Of a stretch of 64,000 nucleotides of DNA, positions 26,101 through 33,957 are shown in pieces; position 1 is the stretch's first letter, and each line of letters begins with the position of its first letter. The notes under the pieces were generated by a model. It had not been told where the DNA came from. It did no database searches and saw only the letters and a program-made list of their open reading frames with translations. The stretch comes from Streptomyces sp. MMG1121 (GTDB taxonomy: Bacteria; Actinomycetota; Actinomycetes; Streptomycetales; Streptomycetaceae): NCBI RefSeq assembly GCF_001280015.1, contig NZ_LGDV01000251.1, positions 62,001-126,000 of the forward strand. The letters run 5' to 3'. The translations under genes were made by a program, and so were the position numbers.

Positions 26101-27967
26101 GCTCCGAGCGGAACTACGCGCGGACCGCCCGGCCGCGCACCCGGTACCCGCCCGCCGTGCCGGCCCGCCCGCCCTCGGCGCACTGGACGACCTGGCCACC
26201 CGCTTCCCGGCCGCCGCCGAACTGAGCGCCCTGCTGCGGGACACGGCCGACACGGCGGCCGAGCTGATCGCGACGAACGTCAGGCGCGACCGGAGAACGC
26301 AGGGGGCCGCAGCCGCAGCCGGACCCGTGGCCACCACCACGGCTCCCGCACCGCACGTGGCGATCAACGCGACCACCACCACCGTGCACGTCTCCCCGCG
26401 CACCATGCCCCACCTCCTGGACCACTGCTTCTTCCCCCAGCGCGCCAACTGGCCCGATGTGGCGGACCGTTGGCCGGTGGTGCCCGCCACCACCATCGTC
26501 CGGCACATGATGGACGCGGCGGAGGCCGCGGCCCCCGGTCTGCGCGCGGTCGCCGTGCACGGGGCCCGCTTCGACCGCTGGCTCACCGCCACACCCCCCG
26601 TCGACGTCCAGGTCACCGTCACCCCCGACCCCGGCCGCCCGGACCGCGCCACCGTCGCCTTCGGCCCCACGGCCCGCGCCGTCGTCGAACTGGCCCCGCA
26701 GCACGCCGCACCGCCCCGGCCCCGTCCTCGTCCGGACGCCCCGGAACACCGTCCCGAGCACACCGCCGCCCAGCTCTATCAGGACCGCTGGATGTTCCAC
26801 GGCCCCGGCTTCCAGGGGCTCACCGACCTCACCGCGATCGGTGAGCGGCACGTCCGCGGAGTGATCACCGCGCCCGCCGCCCCCGGCGCCCTGCTGGACA
26901 ACGTGGGCCAGCTCCTCGGCTACTGGATCATGGCGACCCGCACCGAACGGACCGTCGTCTTCCCCGTGCAGATGCGGCAGTTGCGGTTCCACGGTCCGCA
27001 TCCGGACCCCGGCGCCGAGGTCGGATGCCTGGTGCGGATCACCACCCTCACGGAGACCCTCCTGGAGGCGGACGCGGAGCTGACGGTCGGCGGACGGGTG
27101 TGGGCGCGGCTCACCGGCTGGCAGGACCGCCGCTTCGACAACGACCCGACGACCCGGCCCGTCGAGCGCTTCCCCGAGCGCCACACCCTCTCCACGGTCC
27201 GGCCCGGCGGCTGGACGCTGGTGCACGAACGCTGGCCGGACCTCGCCTCCCGCGAGCTGATCATGTGCAACTCGCTGGGCGGTGCCGAGCGCGCCGCGTA
27301 CGCCGAACGCCCGCCGCGCGGCCGCCGGCAGTGGCTGCTCGGCCGGATCGCGGCCAAGGACGCCGTACGGCAGTGGCTCTGGCAGCACGGCGAAGGCCCC
27401 GTCTTCCCCGCTGAACTTCGGGTGGAAAATGACGAGTTGGGCCGCCCATTCGTCACCGGGGTGCACGGTCGGACGCTGCCCCCGCTGGACGTCTCGCTCG
27501 CCCACCGGGCCGAGGCGGGCGTGGCGATCGTACGGCCGCACAGCCCGCACCCCGGACCCGGCATCGACATCGAAGAGGTCACCGCACGCGACCCGGCGAC
27601 CCTCGCCACCGCACTCGGCCCGGCCGAACTGCGGCTGCTGCGCGGCCTGTCGGCGGACGGTCCCGACCCGCAGGAGCTGTGGTTCACGCGCTTCTGGGCC
27701 GCCAAGGAGGCGGTCGCCAAGGCCGAGGGCGTCGGATTCGGCGGCCGGCCACGGGACTTCGCGGTGCTGGAGGCCACCCCCGACGGCGGCCGGCTGCGGG
27801 TCTCCGGCCGACTGGAGCGCGCCTACACCGTGCACTGCGCGCCGGCCGGCAATCCACCGGCGCTGCCCGAGCGGGCCTACGTCGTGGCCTGGACGACCGG
27901 GCCCGGCGCCGACGACGACGCACATCCCCCGCAAGCAACCGCAGCAGCCGAGGAGTCCCCCCGATGA
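23180..27967 (+). CDS. Iterative lipid/polyketide synthase subunit B: KS-AT-DH-phosphopantetheinyl transferase
   Basis: This 1595-residue partner starts 1 base after subunit A stops; an ATG at 23,189 is also possible. The ketosynthase has Cys217 in VDAACASSL, LEAHGTAT and SVKSMIGHTMPAAGV, so all three catalytic residues remain. A Pro/Ala linker carries a duplicated segment (24,675-24,745). The acyltransferase-like domain has Ser708 in GHSVGEW and FRSGFHTSML. A double-hotdog dehydratase follows, with His1082 in LLDHCFFP, the helper stretch WMFHGPGFQGL and Asp1240 in DNVGQ. The C-terminal domain is an integral phosphopantetheinyl transferase: PGIDIEEV with Asp1463, then WFTRFWAAKEAVAKAEG. The transferase should arm the ACPs of this operon. 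There is no thioesterase, so release is left to another protein. Confidence 0.92.
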   Translation: MRDMTDRQTPVAVVGMAVLLPGAPGLDAYWRNLRDGVDAISEVPAGRWDTDYYRPGTAGGPAVADQVYCRRGGFVDRLAEVEVTRYGIMPASVPGTEPDQLIALDVAAAALADAGGTQRLPERHRIGVALGRGGYLTPGLVRLDQRVRTAGQLVRTLGELLPDLDSAQLDRIRTAFTDRLGPDSPESAIGLVPNLAASRIANRLDLRGPAYTVDAACASSLVAVDQAVTELATGRCDMMLAGGVHHCHDITLWSVFSQLRALSPTERIRPFHREADGILIGEGTGVVVLKRLADAERAGDRVYAVIRGAGVASDGRTAGLVTPDPGGQARAVRQAWRAAGLDPAAPDSLGLLEAHGTATPAGDEAELATLAAVFGPGAGHGDGFRPVLGSVKSMIGHTMPAAGVAGLVKAALALHHATLLPTLHCDDPHPGLAATRFRTLESSLPWETDADRPVRRAAVNAFGFGGINAHVVLEEAPGARPAPAPARGPGLAPARAQGPGPVEVRASATARGQASGPVEVRAPEPAHAHRPAPARVQQPAAVPVRADVTEPEPVLLLAADSVTDLAALLAADDAAVRAAGLDPARPHPGAGPVRLGVAVPNAKRLALARRAVAKGRAWQGRGDVWFRPGPLLGRAGGRLAFVFPGLEGDFAPRTDDIAAHFGLRPLSGTDVEVGDVARHGFGVVGVGRLLDRALRRMGVVPDAVAGHSVGEWTAMAAAGLYSAAQVDAFMAEFDPDTLTVPGLAFAALGTSAAHVRTALGEDWPDAGIVLSHDNAPRQSMVCGPGTAVEAFVRSLRAQGVICQVLPFRSGFHTSMLEPYLAPIKEAADRFRLHPPTVPVWSGTTAAPFPRAEAEVRELFVRHLLEPVRFRELTEALYTAGHRVFVQTGPGRLTSLIDDTLGDRDHLAVAANASQHSGMAQLRRTATALWTAGARVAPALPPRAPAAATTAHRRPPVRLDLGGALVSLDGPELDALRAELRADRPAAHPVPARRAGPPALGALDDLATRFPAAAELSALLRDTADTAAELIATNVRRDRRTQGAAAAAGPVATTTAPAPHVAINATTTTVHVSPRTMPHLLDHCFFPQRANWPDVADRWPVVPATTIVRHMMDAAEAAAPGLRAVAVHGARFDRWLTATPPVDVQVTVTPDPGRPDRATVAFGPTARAVVELAPQHAAPPRPRPRPDAPEHRPEHTAAQLYQDRWMFHGPGFQGLTDLTAIGERHVRGVITAPAAPGALLDNVGQLLGYWIMATRTERTVVFPVQMRQLRFHGPHPDPGAEVGCLVRITTLTETLLEADAELTVGGRVWARLTGWQDRRFDNDPTTRPVERFPERHTLSTVRPGGWTLVHERWPDLASRELIMCNSLGGAERAAYAERPPRGRRQWLLGRIAAKDAVRQWLWQHGEGPVFPAELRVENDELGRPFVTGVHGRTLPPLDVSLAHRAEAGVAIVRPHSPHPGPGIDIEEVTARDPATLATALGPAELRLLRGLSADGPDPQELWFTRFWAAKEAVAKAEGVGFGGRPRDFAVLEATPDGGRLRVSGRLERAYTVHCAPAGNPPALPERAYVVAWTTGPGADDDAHPPQATAAAEESPR
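24675..24745 (+). repeat. 23-bp direct repeat in the KS-AT linker
   Basis: The same 23 bases occur at 24,675-24,697 and 24,723-24,745, 48 bp apart, so the frame is kept (16 residues; PVEVRA occurs twice). It lies in the Pro/Ala/Arg linker of subunit B. Confidence 0.75.
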
Positions 27968-28284
27968 ACCCCACCCAGCCGGCCCCGGCGCAGCCCACCG
28001 CCGACACCGTGCTCACCGACGTCACCGGCATGCTGCGCAGGGTGCTTGCCGAGTACGGCGACGACGACGCGGTGATCGGCATGTCCACCACCTTCAACCG
28101 CGACCTGGAGCTGGAGAGCATCGACCTCGTCACCCTGGCGGGGCTGCTGGAGGAGCGGTACGGCAACCGGGTCAACCTAGCCGAGTTCCTGGCCGGCATG
28201 GAGTTCGACGAGATCATCGAGCTGACCGTGGGCCGGCTGGTCGAGTACGTGGTGTGGAGCCTGAATTCCACGCAGGCGGGCTGA
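27964..28284 (+). CDS. Free-standing acyl carrier protein
   Basis: This is a 106-residue acidic protein. The carrier core has RDLELESIDLVTLAGLLEERYG, where the Ser of ESIDL is the likely phosphopantetheine site. The helix after it (FLAGMEFDEIIELTVGRLVEYV) is typical. The start ATG overlaps the stop of subunit B (ATGA), so translation is coupled. Having its own carrier beside the built-in one suggests it either feeds the starter or receives the finished chain for transfer to the hydrolase or glycosyltransferase. Confidence 0.9.
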   Translation: MNPTQPAPAQPTADTVLTDVTGMLRRVLAEYGDDDAVIGMSTTFNRDLELESIDLVTLAGLLEERYGNRVNLAEFLAGMEFDEIIELTVGRLVEYVVWSLNSTQAG

Positions 28285-28287
28285 GCC

Positions 28288-29088
28288 ATGGCGATCGTCG
28301 ACGCCGGCGGGATCCGGCTGCACGTCCAGCGCACGGGGCCCGCCGACGGCCGGGTCCCGCACGCCACCGTCGTCCTGGTGCACGGGCTGCTCACCGACAG
28401 CCTGGCCAGCTACTACTTCACCGTCGCCCCCGGCTTCGCGACGGCCGGACTCGACGTCGTCATGTACGACCTGCGCGGCCACGGCCGCAGTGAGCGCCCG
28501 CCGCGGGGCTACACCCTCGACCACAACATCGACGACCTGGAGTCCCTCCTCGACCGGCTGGCCGTCACCGGGCCCGTCCACCTCGTCGGCAACTCCTACG
28601 GCGGCACCATCGCCTTCGGCTACGCGGCCCGGCACCCCGACCGCGTCACCAGCCTGACGCTGATCGAGTCCGAGCCCGCGACCGCCGCCTGGGCGGTGAA
28701 ACTCGGCCGCATCCTCGACCGGGTCGTCACCGAACTCGCCCACAACGAACCCGACGCCGTCGCCTGGATCACCGCGAACCGGGGCCACAACACCGCCCGC
28801 CTGGCCAAGGGCGCGGCCCGGCTCGCCCGCGAGACCACCCTCGGCCGGGACATCCCGGCCAGCCGGGTGCTCACCGAGGCCGAGATCACCGCCGTACGCT
28901 GCCCGGTTCTCGGCGTGTACGGCGGTGAGTCGGACCTCGCCGACCTGGTGCCGCTGAAGCGGGCGCTGCTGACGGACTTCCGTGCGGTCGTGCTGCCCGG
29001 GCACGAGCACTCGGTGCTGGTGGAGGCGCCCGCGGCCGTCGGCGGACACATCCTGGACCTGATCCACGCGGGGGCGGGGGTCCGGTGA
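28288..29088 (+). CDS. Alpha/beta hydrolase, probable release enzyme of the lipid-synthase operon
   Basis: This 266-residue hydrolase has the oxyanion region VLVHGLLTDS, the sequence YDLRGHGRSERPPRGY, the nucleophile in GNSYGG, a likely acid near VYGGESDLAD and the catalytic His in PGHEHSVLVEAP. It has no signal peptide. It begins 3 bases after the ACP stop and overlaps the next gene by 4 bases, so it belongs to the operon. The synthase has no thioesterase domain, so this protein is the best candidate to free the chain from the carrier. It could also be an editing or acyltransferase enzyme. Confidence 0.86.
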   Translation: MAIVDAGGIRLHVQRTGPADGRVPHATVVLVHGLLTDSLASYYFTVAPGFATAGLDVVMYDLRGHGRSERPPRGYTLDHNIDDLESLLDRLAVTGPVHLVGNSYGGTIAFGYAARHPDRVTSLTLIESEPATAAWAVKLGRILDRVVTELAHNEPDAVAWITANRGHNTARLAKGAARLARETTLGRDIPASRVLTEAEITAVRCPVLGVYGGESDLADLVPLKRALLTDFRAVVLPGHEHSVLVEAPAAVGGHILDLIHAGAGVR

Positions 29089-30284
29089 GCGCCTTCCTCT
29101 TCGTCGTGCCGCCGCTGACCGGGCACATCAACCCGGCGGTCGGCGTCGCCGCCCGCCTCACCGCGCGCGGGCACCGGGTGGCCTGGGTGTGCGCCGACCC
29201 GCCCCTGGTGCGGCGGCTCGCGGGCCCGGACGCCGAGGTGCACAGGTGCGCGGGCCCGGTGCCGGGCGCCGAGGGGGTCGTACGACCGCCGGGGCTGCGG
29301 GGCGCGGAGGCGCTGAAGTTCCTGTGGGAGTGGTATCTGCTCCCGCTCGCCGACGCCATGGCGCCGGGCGTCCGGGCGGCGGCGAGGGAGTTCCGCCCCG
29401 ACGTGGTCGTGACCGACCAGCAGGCCTTCGCCGGCGCCCTGGTGGCCGAGCGCCTGGGGCTGCGGTGGGCCACCTCCGCCACCACCTCGGCCGAGTTCAG
29501 CGGCGCCTACGACGGCCTGCCGAAGGTGGCCGAGTGGCTGCGGGGGAGCCTGACCGCGCTGCGCTCCCGCATCGGCGACCCGTCCGGCACCGCCGACCCG
29601 CGCTTCTCACCGCACCTGCTGCTGATCTTCAGCACGCCCGAACTCATCGGCCCCCAGGCGCCGTTGGCCCCGCACATCCACTACGTCGGCCCCTCGCTGG
29701 GCGGCCGTCCGGCCGGACCGGGTTTCCCCTGGCAACGACTCGACCGGGGCCGGGCCAAGGTTCTGGTGACCCTGGGCACGGCGAACGCCGACACGGGCGC
29801 CCGGTTCCTCGCCGCATGCCTGACCGCGCTGCGCGAACGCGCCGACCGGGTGCAGGCGGTGATCGCCGACCCGGCCCGCGTCCTGCCGGTGCCGCCCGGT
29901 GACAGGGACGTCCTGGTCCTCCCGTCGGTGCCCCAACTCCCGCTGCTGGAACGGATGGACGCCGTGGTCTGCCATGCGGGGCACAACACGGTGTGCGAGG
30001 CGCTGTGGCACGGTGTCCCGCTCGTCGTCGCGCCCATCCGTGACGATCAGCCGGTGGTGGCCGGGCAGGTTGTGGACGCGGGCGCGGGCGTCCGGGTCCG
30101 GTTCGGCCGGGTCGGCGCGGACCGGCTGGGCGCGGCCCTCGACACCGCCCTGCACGACCGTGCCCACCGGGCCGCCGCCGTCCGCATCCGCACCGCGTTC
30201 CGCGCGGCGGGCGGCGCCCAGGCCGCGGCGGCCCATCTCGAACACCTCGCAGACCGTGCAGACTTCGAAGCGGAGAGCCGATGA
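29085..30284 (+). CDS. GT1-family glycosyltransferase
   Basis: This 399-residue GT-B enzyme of the UGT/macrolide-glycosyltransferase type starts at a GTG overlapping the hydrolase stop. The N-terminal acceptor domain opens with FLFVVPPLTGHINPAVGVAARL, with the His expected to act as base. The C-terminal donor domain has KVLVTLGTANAD and the sugar-nucleotide signature PQLPLLERMDAVVCHAGHNT followed by HGVPLVVAPIRDDQP. It should move a sugar from a nucleotide donor to a hydroxyl of the operon product. The donor is unknown. This makes a glycolipid or glycosylated polyketide the likely product class. Confidence 0.9.
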   Translation: MSAFLFVVPPLTGHINPAVGVAARLTARGHRVAWVCADPPLVRRLAGPDAEVHRCAGPVPGAEGVVRPPGLRGAEALKFLWEWYLLPLADAMAPGVRAAAREFRPDVVVTDQQAFAGALVAERLGLRWATSATTSAEFSGAYDGLPKVAEWLRGSLTALRSRIGDPSGTADPRFSPHLLLIFSTPELIGPQAPLAPHIHYVGPSLGGRPAGPGFPWQRLDRGRAKVLVTLGTANADTGARFLAACLTALRERADRVQAVIADPARVLPVPPGDRDVLVLPSVPQLPLLERMDAVVCHAGHNTVCEALWHGVPLVVAPIRDDQPVVAGQVVDAGAGVRVRFGRVGADRLGAALDTALHDRAHRAAAVRIRTAFRAAGGAQAAAAHLEHLADRADFEAESR

Positions 30285-31351
30285 CCGACGACAAGAACGA
30301 GAAGAAGGCGCGCATCGCCGCCCTGCGCCCCGCCTACCAGGACGACCTGGGAGCCGGCACGGAGCGCTTCTTCGCCGCCCGTCGCACCGACTGTCCCTGG
30401 TGCGGCGCGGAGCGGCTCACCACCCGGCTGCGCACCACCGACCTGCTCCAGCACAAGCCCGGCCGCTTCACCCTCGACCGCTGCGCCGACTGCGGCCACA
30501 CCTTCCAGAACCCCCGACTCACCGAACAGGGGCTGGAGTTCTACTACCGGGATTTCTACGACGGCCTCGGCGAGCAGCGTATGAGCGGCACCTTCGGCGG
30601 CCGCGGCGCCATGTACCGCGGCCGCGCCGAGGCGATGCTGCCGCACGACCCCACCCCGAAGACCTGGCTGGACGTCGGCACCGGACACGGCCACTTTTGC
30701 GCCGCCGCCCGCGCCGTCCTGCCCGGCACCTCCTTCGACGGGCTCGACTTCACCGACGGCGTCGAACTCGCCGCCCGCGAGGGCCGCGTGGACCACGCCT
30801 ACCGCGGTGCCTTCCCCGCCCTCGCTCCCGAACTCGGCGCCCGCTACGACGTGGTGAGCATGTTCCACTACCTGGAGCACAGCACCGACCCCGACCGCGA
30901 ACTCCGCGCCGCCCACGAGGCCGTACGCCCCGGCGGTCACCTCCTCATCGAGGTACCGGACCCGCAGAGCCGCTACGCCCGGCTGCTCGGCCGCTGGTGG
31001 CTGCCCTGGCTCCAGCCGCAGCACCTGCACTTCATGCCCGTCGCCAACCTCCGGCGGCGGCTGACCGAGCTGGGCTTCACCGTGGTCGCGGAGCAGCACG
31101 CCGAGCCGCACGATCCGGTCGATCTGCTCGCGGCCGTCTGGCTGGCCCTCGACCACACCGCCCCGCGCGAGGACGTGCCCTGGCTGCCCGAGCCGCCCGG
31201 CGTCCTGAGCCGTGCCCTGCGCAGCACGCTGTTCCTCGCGGGCGTGCCCGCCCTGGTCACCGCGACACTCCTCGACCGCTTCGCGCTGCGCCCCCTGTCC
31301 CACCGCCTCGGCCTCGCCAACGCCTACCGCCTGGTGGTCCGCCGCGACTGA
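30281..31351 (+). CDS. Class I SAM methyltransferase with N-terminal zinc ribbon
   Basis: This 356-residue protein overlaps the glycosyltransferase by 4 bases. A four-Cys zinc ribbon opens it (CPWCGAE ... CADCGHTFQNPR). The SAM fold follows: WLDVGTGHGHFCAAA as motif I, GLDFTDGVELA, then FHYLEHSTDPDRELRAAHEAVRPGG and LIEVPDP. The C-terminal part is rich in Trp, Leu and Pro with a hydrophobic stretch, and may touch the membrane. This layout is common among sugar or polysaccharide methyltransferases, so methylation of the attached sugar is plausible, but the substrate is not shown. It is the last gene in this direction. Confidence 0.86.
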   Translation: MTDDKNEKKARIAALRPAYQDDLGAGTERFFAARRTDCPWCGAERLTTRLRTTDLLQHKPGRFTLDRCADCGHTFQNPRLTEQGLEFYYRDFYDGLGEQRMSGTFGGRGAMYRGRAEAMLPHDPTPKTWLDVGTGHGHFCAAARAVLPGTSFDGLDFTDGVELAAREGRVDHAYRGAFPALAPELGARYDVVSMFHYLEHSTDPDRELRAAHEAVRPGGHLLIEVPDPQSRYARLLGRWWLPWLQPQHLHFMPVANLRRRLTELGFTVVAEQHAEPHDPVDLLAAVWLALDHTAPREDVPWLPEPPGVLSRALRSTLFLAGVPALVTATLLDRFALRPLSHRLGLANAYRLVVRRD

Positions 31352-31355
31352 CCGC

Positions 31356-32408
31356 TCACAGGACCTTGGCGCGGATCAGCGACGACAGCACCACGGCGCC
31401 GGGCAGCAGCGGCACCCAGTCGGTCAGCACCCGGTAGCCGATGACCGTCGCGGTCGCCAGAGCGGGCGTGGTGCCGAACGTGACCAGGGTCCACACCAGC
31501 GCCGCGTCGACCGCGAGACCGCCCGGCACCGGAGCCGCCCCGACGGCCGTACCGGCCGCGAGGTAGGCGAGCACCACGTGCGCCCACGGCAGCTCCAGGC
31601 CGAGCGAGGCGCCGACACAGACCAGCGTGGCCCCCTGGAGCAGCGGCATCGCGACCGCCCCGCCCCACAGAGCGGCCACCCGGCAGGGCCGCGTGTGCAC
31701 CTCCCGTGCGTCGGCGAGGGCGCAGCGCAGCATCCCGGTAACCGGTCGCCGCAACGGCCGGACGACCGTCAGCAGCACCCCCGCGACCGCGAGGGCACCG
31801 CCCACGACGGCGGCGAGCGGCACCAGCAGCCGCCCGTCCGGGACCAGTTCGCCCAGCCGCCGCCAGGCCGGCGACGCGGCCAGGAACACCAGCAGCACCA
31901 GCGTCTTGGCGGACGACTTGGCCACCGAGTACAGGCCGATCGACGCGGTCGCGCGGTCCAGCGGCACCCCGCGCGCCCGCAGAAAACGCACGGTGACGGC
32001 GTGGGCGCCGAGCCCGCCGGGGAGCGCGTGGTTGGCGGCACCGGCGGCGAACTGCGAGGCCAGCAGCTGTCCCGCCGGCACCCGGTCGGGCAGGGCGCCC
32101 TGCCGGACGCAGGAGGCCGCCACCCAGTTCAGGCAGGTGAAACCGCCCCCGGCCAGCAGCCACCAGGGATCGGCCGCGACGAGCCGCCGGACCCCCTCGT
32201 ACACCACCGGGCGGTTGGTCACCGCCCAGCCGCCCGCCAGCAGCAGCGGAGCCAGACACAGGGCCAGCCGTACGGACCGGGCCGCCATGAGGGACGAGGG
32301 CCGGTGCGAAGCCGTTGCCTGCGCGAGGGAGGAGGAAGAGGGTGCCGCGGACGGCGGCGACAGGGAGAGCGAGGAGGACAGTGAGGAAGAGGGAGACGGT
32401 GAGGGCAC
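31356..32408 (-). CDS. Flippase-like membrane protein (UPF0104/LPG-synthase TM family)
   Basis: This is a protein of about 350 residues with roughly eight membrane segments. Family landmarks are NWVAASCVRQGAL, FAAGAANHALPGGLGAHAVTVRFLRARG, YSVAKSSAKTL, AAGTAVGAAPVPGGLAVDAALVW and TVIGYRVLTDWVPLLPG. The N-terminus before the first helix is a Ser/Pro stretch and the start is uncertain: GTG at 32,408 or ATG at 32,288. It lies tail to tail with the methyltransferase, only 4 bases apart. The family includes lipid translocases, so it may move the operon's lipid across the membrane, but it has its own promoter and could be unrelated. Confidence 0.83.
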   Translation of the reverse strand: MPSPSPSSSLSSSLSLSPPSAAPSSSSLAQATASHRPSSLMAARSVRLALCLAPLLLAGGWAVTNRPVVYEGVRRLVAADPWWLLAGGGFTCLNWVAASCVRQGALPDRVPAGQLLASQFAAGAANHALPGGLGAHAVTVRFLRARGVPLDRATASIGLYSVAKSSAKTLVLLVFLAASPAWRRLGELVPDGRLLVPLAAVVGGALAVAGVLLTVVRPLRRPVTGMLRCALADAREVHTRPCRVAALWGGAVAMPLLQGATLVCVGASLGLELPWAHVVLAYLAAGTAVGAAPVPGGLAVDAALVWTLVTFGTTPALATATVIGYRVLTDWVPLLPGAVVLSSLIRAKVL

Positions 32409-32659
32409 GGGGACGTCGTCCTTCCGCGGCGGGCCCCGCGGTGGGGACCTGGGGGAGGCGGGTCGGGCGATACCGGGGGAGCCTTCCCCGCCCGCGTGAC
32501 ACCGGGGTGTCCGAAAACCCAAGGACCGAGGGCGGGACGGTGCCGCCGGGAAGGTGTGCGCAAGCCGCCGTTCACCGCCGACCAGGTAGCCTTCCCTTGG
32601 GACGCCCTTTACATGCGGCGCCCGGCAGGCAAGGACAGGGAACAGGGGAGGATCCGGCG

Positions 32660-33301
32660 GTGCACGTCCAGGAATGGCTCGACTCGGTGCCCGCGGTCGC
32701 CGTCTACGCCGCGGTGGCCCTGGTGATCGGTCTGGAGAGCCTGGGCATTCCGCTTCCGGGCGAGATCATCCTGGTCTCGGCGGCGCTGATGTCCTCCCAG
32801 CACTCCGGCATCAACCCGATCGTCCTGGGCGCGTGCGCGACCGCCGGCGCCGTGATCGGCGACTCCATCGGCTACGCGATCGGCCGCAAGGGGGGCCGCC
32901 CGCTGCTGGCCTGGCTGGGCCGGAAGTTCCCGAAACACTTCAGCGAGGGCCATGTGGCCACCGCCGAGCGGTCCTTCGAGAAGTGGGGCATGTGGGCCGT
33001 CTTCTTCGGCCGCTTCATCGCCCTGCTGCGGATCTTCGCGGGCCCCCTCGCGGGCGTCCTGCACATGCCGTACTGGAAGTTCCTGATCGCCAACGTCCTC
33101 GGCGGCATCTGCTGGGCGGGCGGCACGACGGCCGTCATCTACTACGTGGGCGTGGTCGCCGAGGGCTGGCTGAAGAAGTTCTCCTACGTCGGCCTCGCGG
33201 CAGCGGTCCTGATCGGCCTGGCCTCCATGCTGATCATCAAGCGCAAGGCGAAGAAGGCCCAGCAGCAGAACGACCGGGAACCGGTGACCGCGGGCGAGTG
33301 A
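32660..33301 (+). CDS. DedA-family membrane protein
   Basis: This 213-residue protein starts at a GTG 8 bases after GGGGAGG. Signature stretches are ESLGIPLPGEIILVSAALMSS, then GDSIGYAIGRKGGR, then FEKWGMWAVFFGRFIALLRIFAGPLAGVLHMPYWKFLIANVLGG, and a final helix with GVVAEGWLKK. DedA proteins help recycle undecaprenyl phosphate or other lipids and keep membrane energetics. It stands alone, and the C-terminus is rich in Lys (IKRKAKKAQQQN), placing it in the cytoplasm. Confidence 0.93.
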   Translation: MHVQEWLDSVPAVAVYAAVALVIGLESLGIPLPGEIILVSAALMSSQHSGINPIVLGACATAGAVIGDSIGYAIGRKGGRPLLAWLGRKFPKHFSEGHVATAERSFEKWGMWAVFFGRFIALLRIFAGPLAGVLHMPYWKFLIANVLGGICWAGGTTAVIYYVGVVAEGWLKKFSYVGLAAAVLIGLASMLIIKRKAKKAQQQNDREPVTAGE

Positions 33302-33321
33302 GGGGCGCCCAGCGGGGCCGT

Positions 33322-33849
33322 CTAGAGGTGCACGTCCTGGTGCGCCTTGGCCAACTCCGCGTACATCGTGCCGTTGAGGGTGACCCCCTGCCGCTCTTCC
33401 TCGCTCAGCTCCCGCCGGACCTTCGCCGGCACCCCGGCCACCAGCGACCCGGGCGGCACCACCATCCCCTGCGGCACCAGCGCCTGCGCGGCGACGAGCG
33501 ACCCGGCGCCGATGACGGCCCCGTTCAGCACGGTCGCTCCCATCCCGATCAGACAGTCGTCCCTGACGGTCGCCCCGTGCACCACCGCGTTGTGCCCGAT
33601 GGACACCCGCTCACCCACGCTGACGGGAAACCCGGGGTCCGCGTGCAGCGTCACGTTGTCCTGCACGTTCGCGCTCGCCCCGACGGTGATCTTCTCGACG
33701 TCACCGCGTACGACCGCCCCGTACCAGACACTGGCCCCGGCGTGCAGGGTGACGTCCCCGATCACGGAGGCCGTGGGCGCCACGAACGCCTCGGGATCGA
33801 CCTGGGGTTCCTTGCCACCGATGCCCACGATCAGGGCCTGCTGCGTCAT
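33322..33849 (-). CDS. Gamma-carbonic anhydrase-type hexapeptide protein
   Basis: This 175-residue left-handed beta-helix protein has metal-ligand histidines at NVTLHADPG and SIGHNAVVHGATV. The repeats run through GDVTLHAGASVWYGAVVRGD to LVAAQALVPQGMVVPPGSLVAGVPAKVRREL. A good ribosome site (GGAGAA) precedes the ATG at 33,849, which is why the shorter start is chosen over an ATG at 33,903. Members bind zinc or iron; not all have carbonic anhydrase activity, so the reaction is uncertain. Confidence 0.88.
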   Translation of the reverse strand: MTQQALIVGIGGKEPQVDPEAFVAPTASVIGDVTLHAGASVWYGAVVRGDVEKITVGASANVQDNVTLHADPGFPVSVGERVSIGHNAVVHGATVRDDCLIGMGATVLNGAVIGAGSLVAAQALVPQGMVVPPGSLVAGVPAKVRRELSEEERQGVTLNGTMYAELAKAHQDVHL

Positions 33850-33957
33850 CACCGTTCTCCTCGTGTCGTAGTACCCCGCACGGTACGACACGGGCTGGGG
33901 CAAAGATCACAGCAGGCAGCCCTCTCGCTGAAAGCACCCGCTTAGTAACGTAACCCC

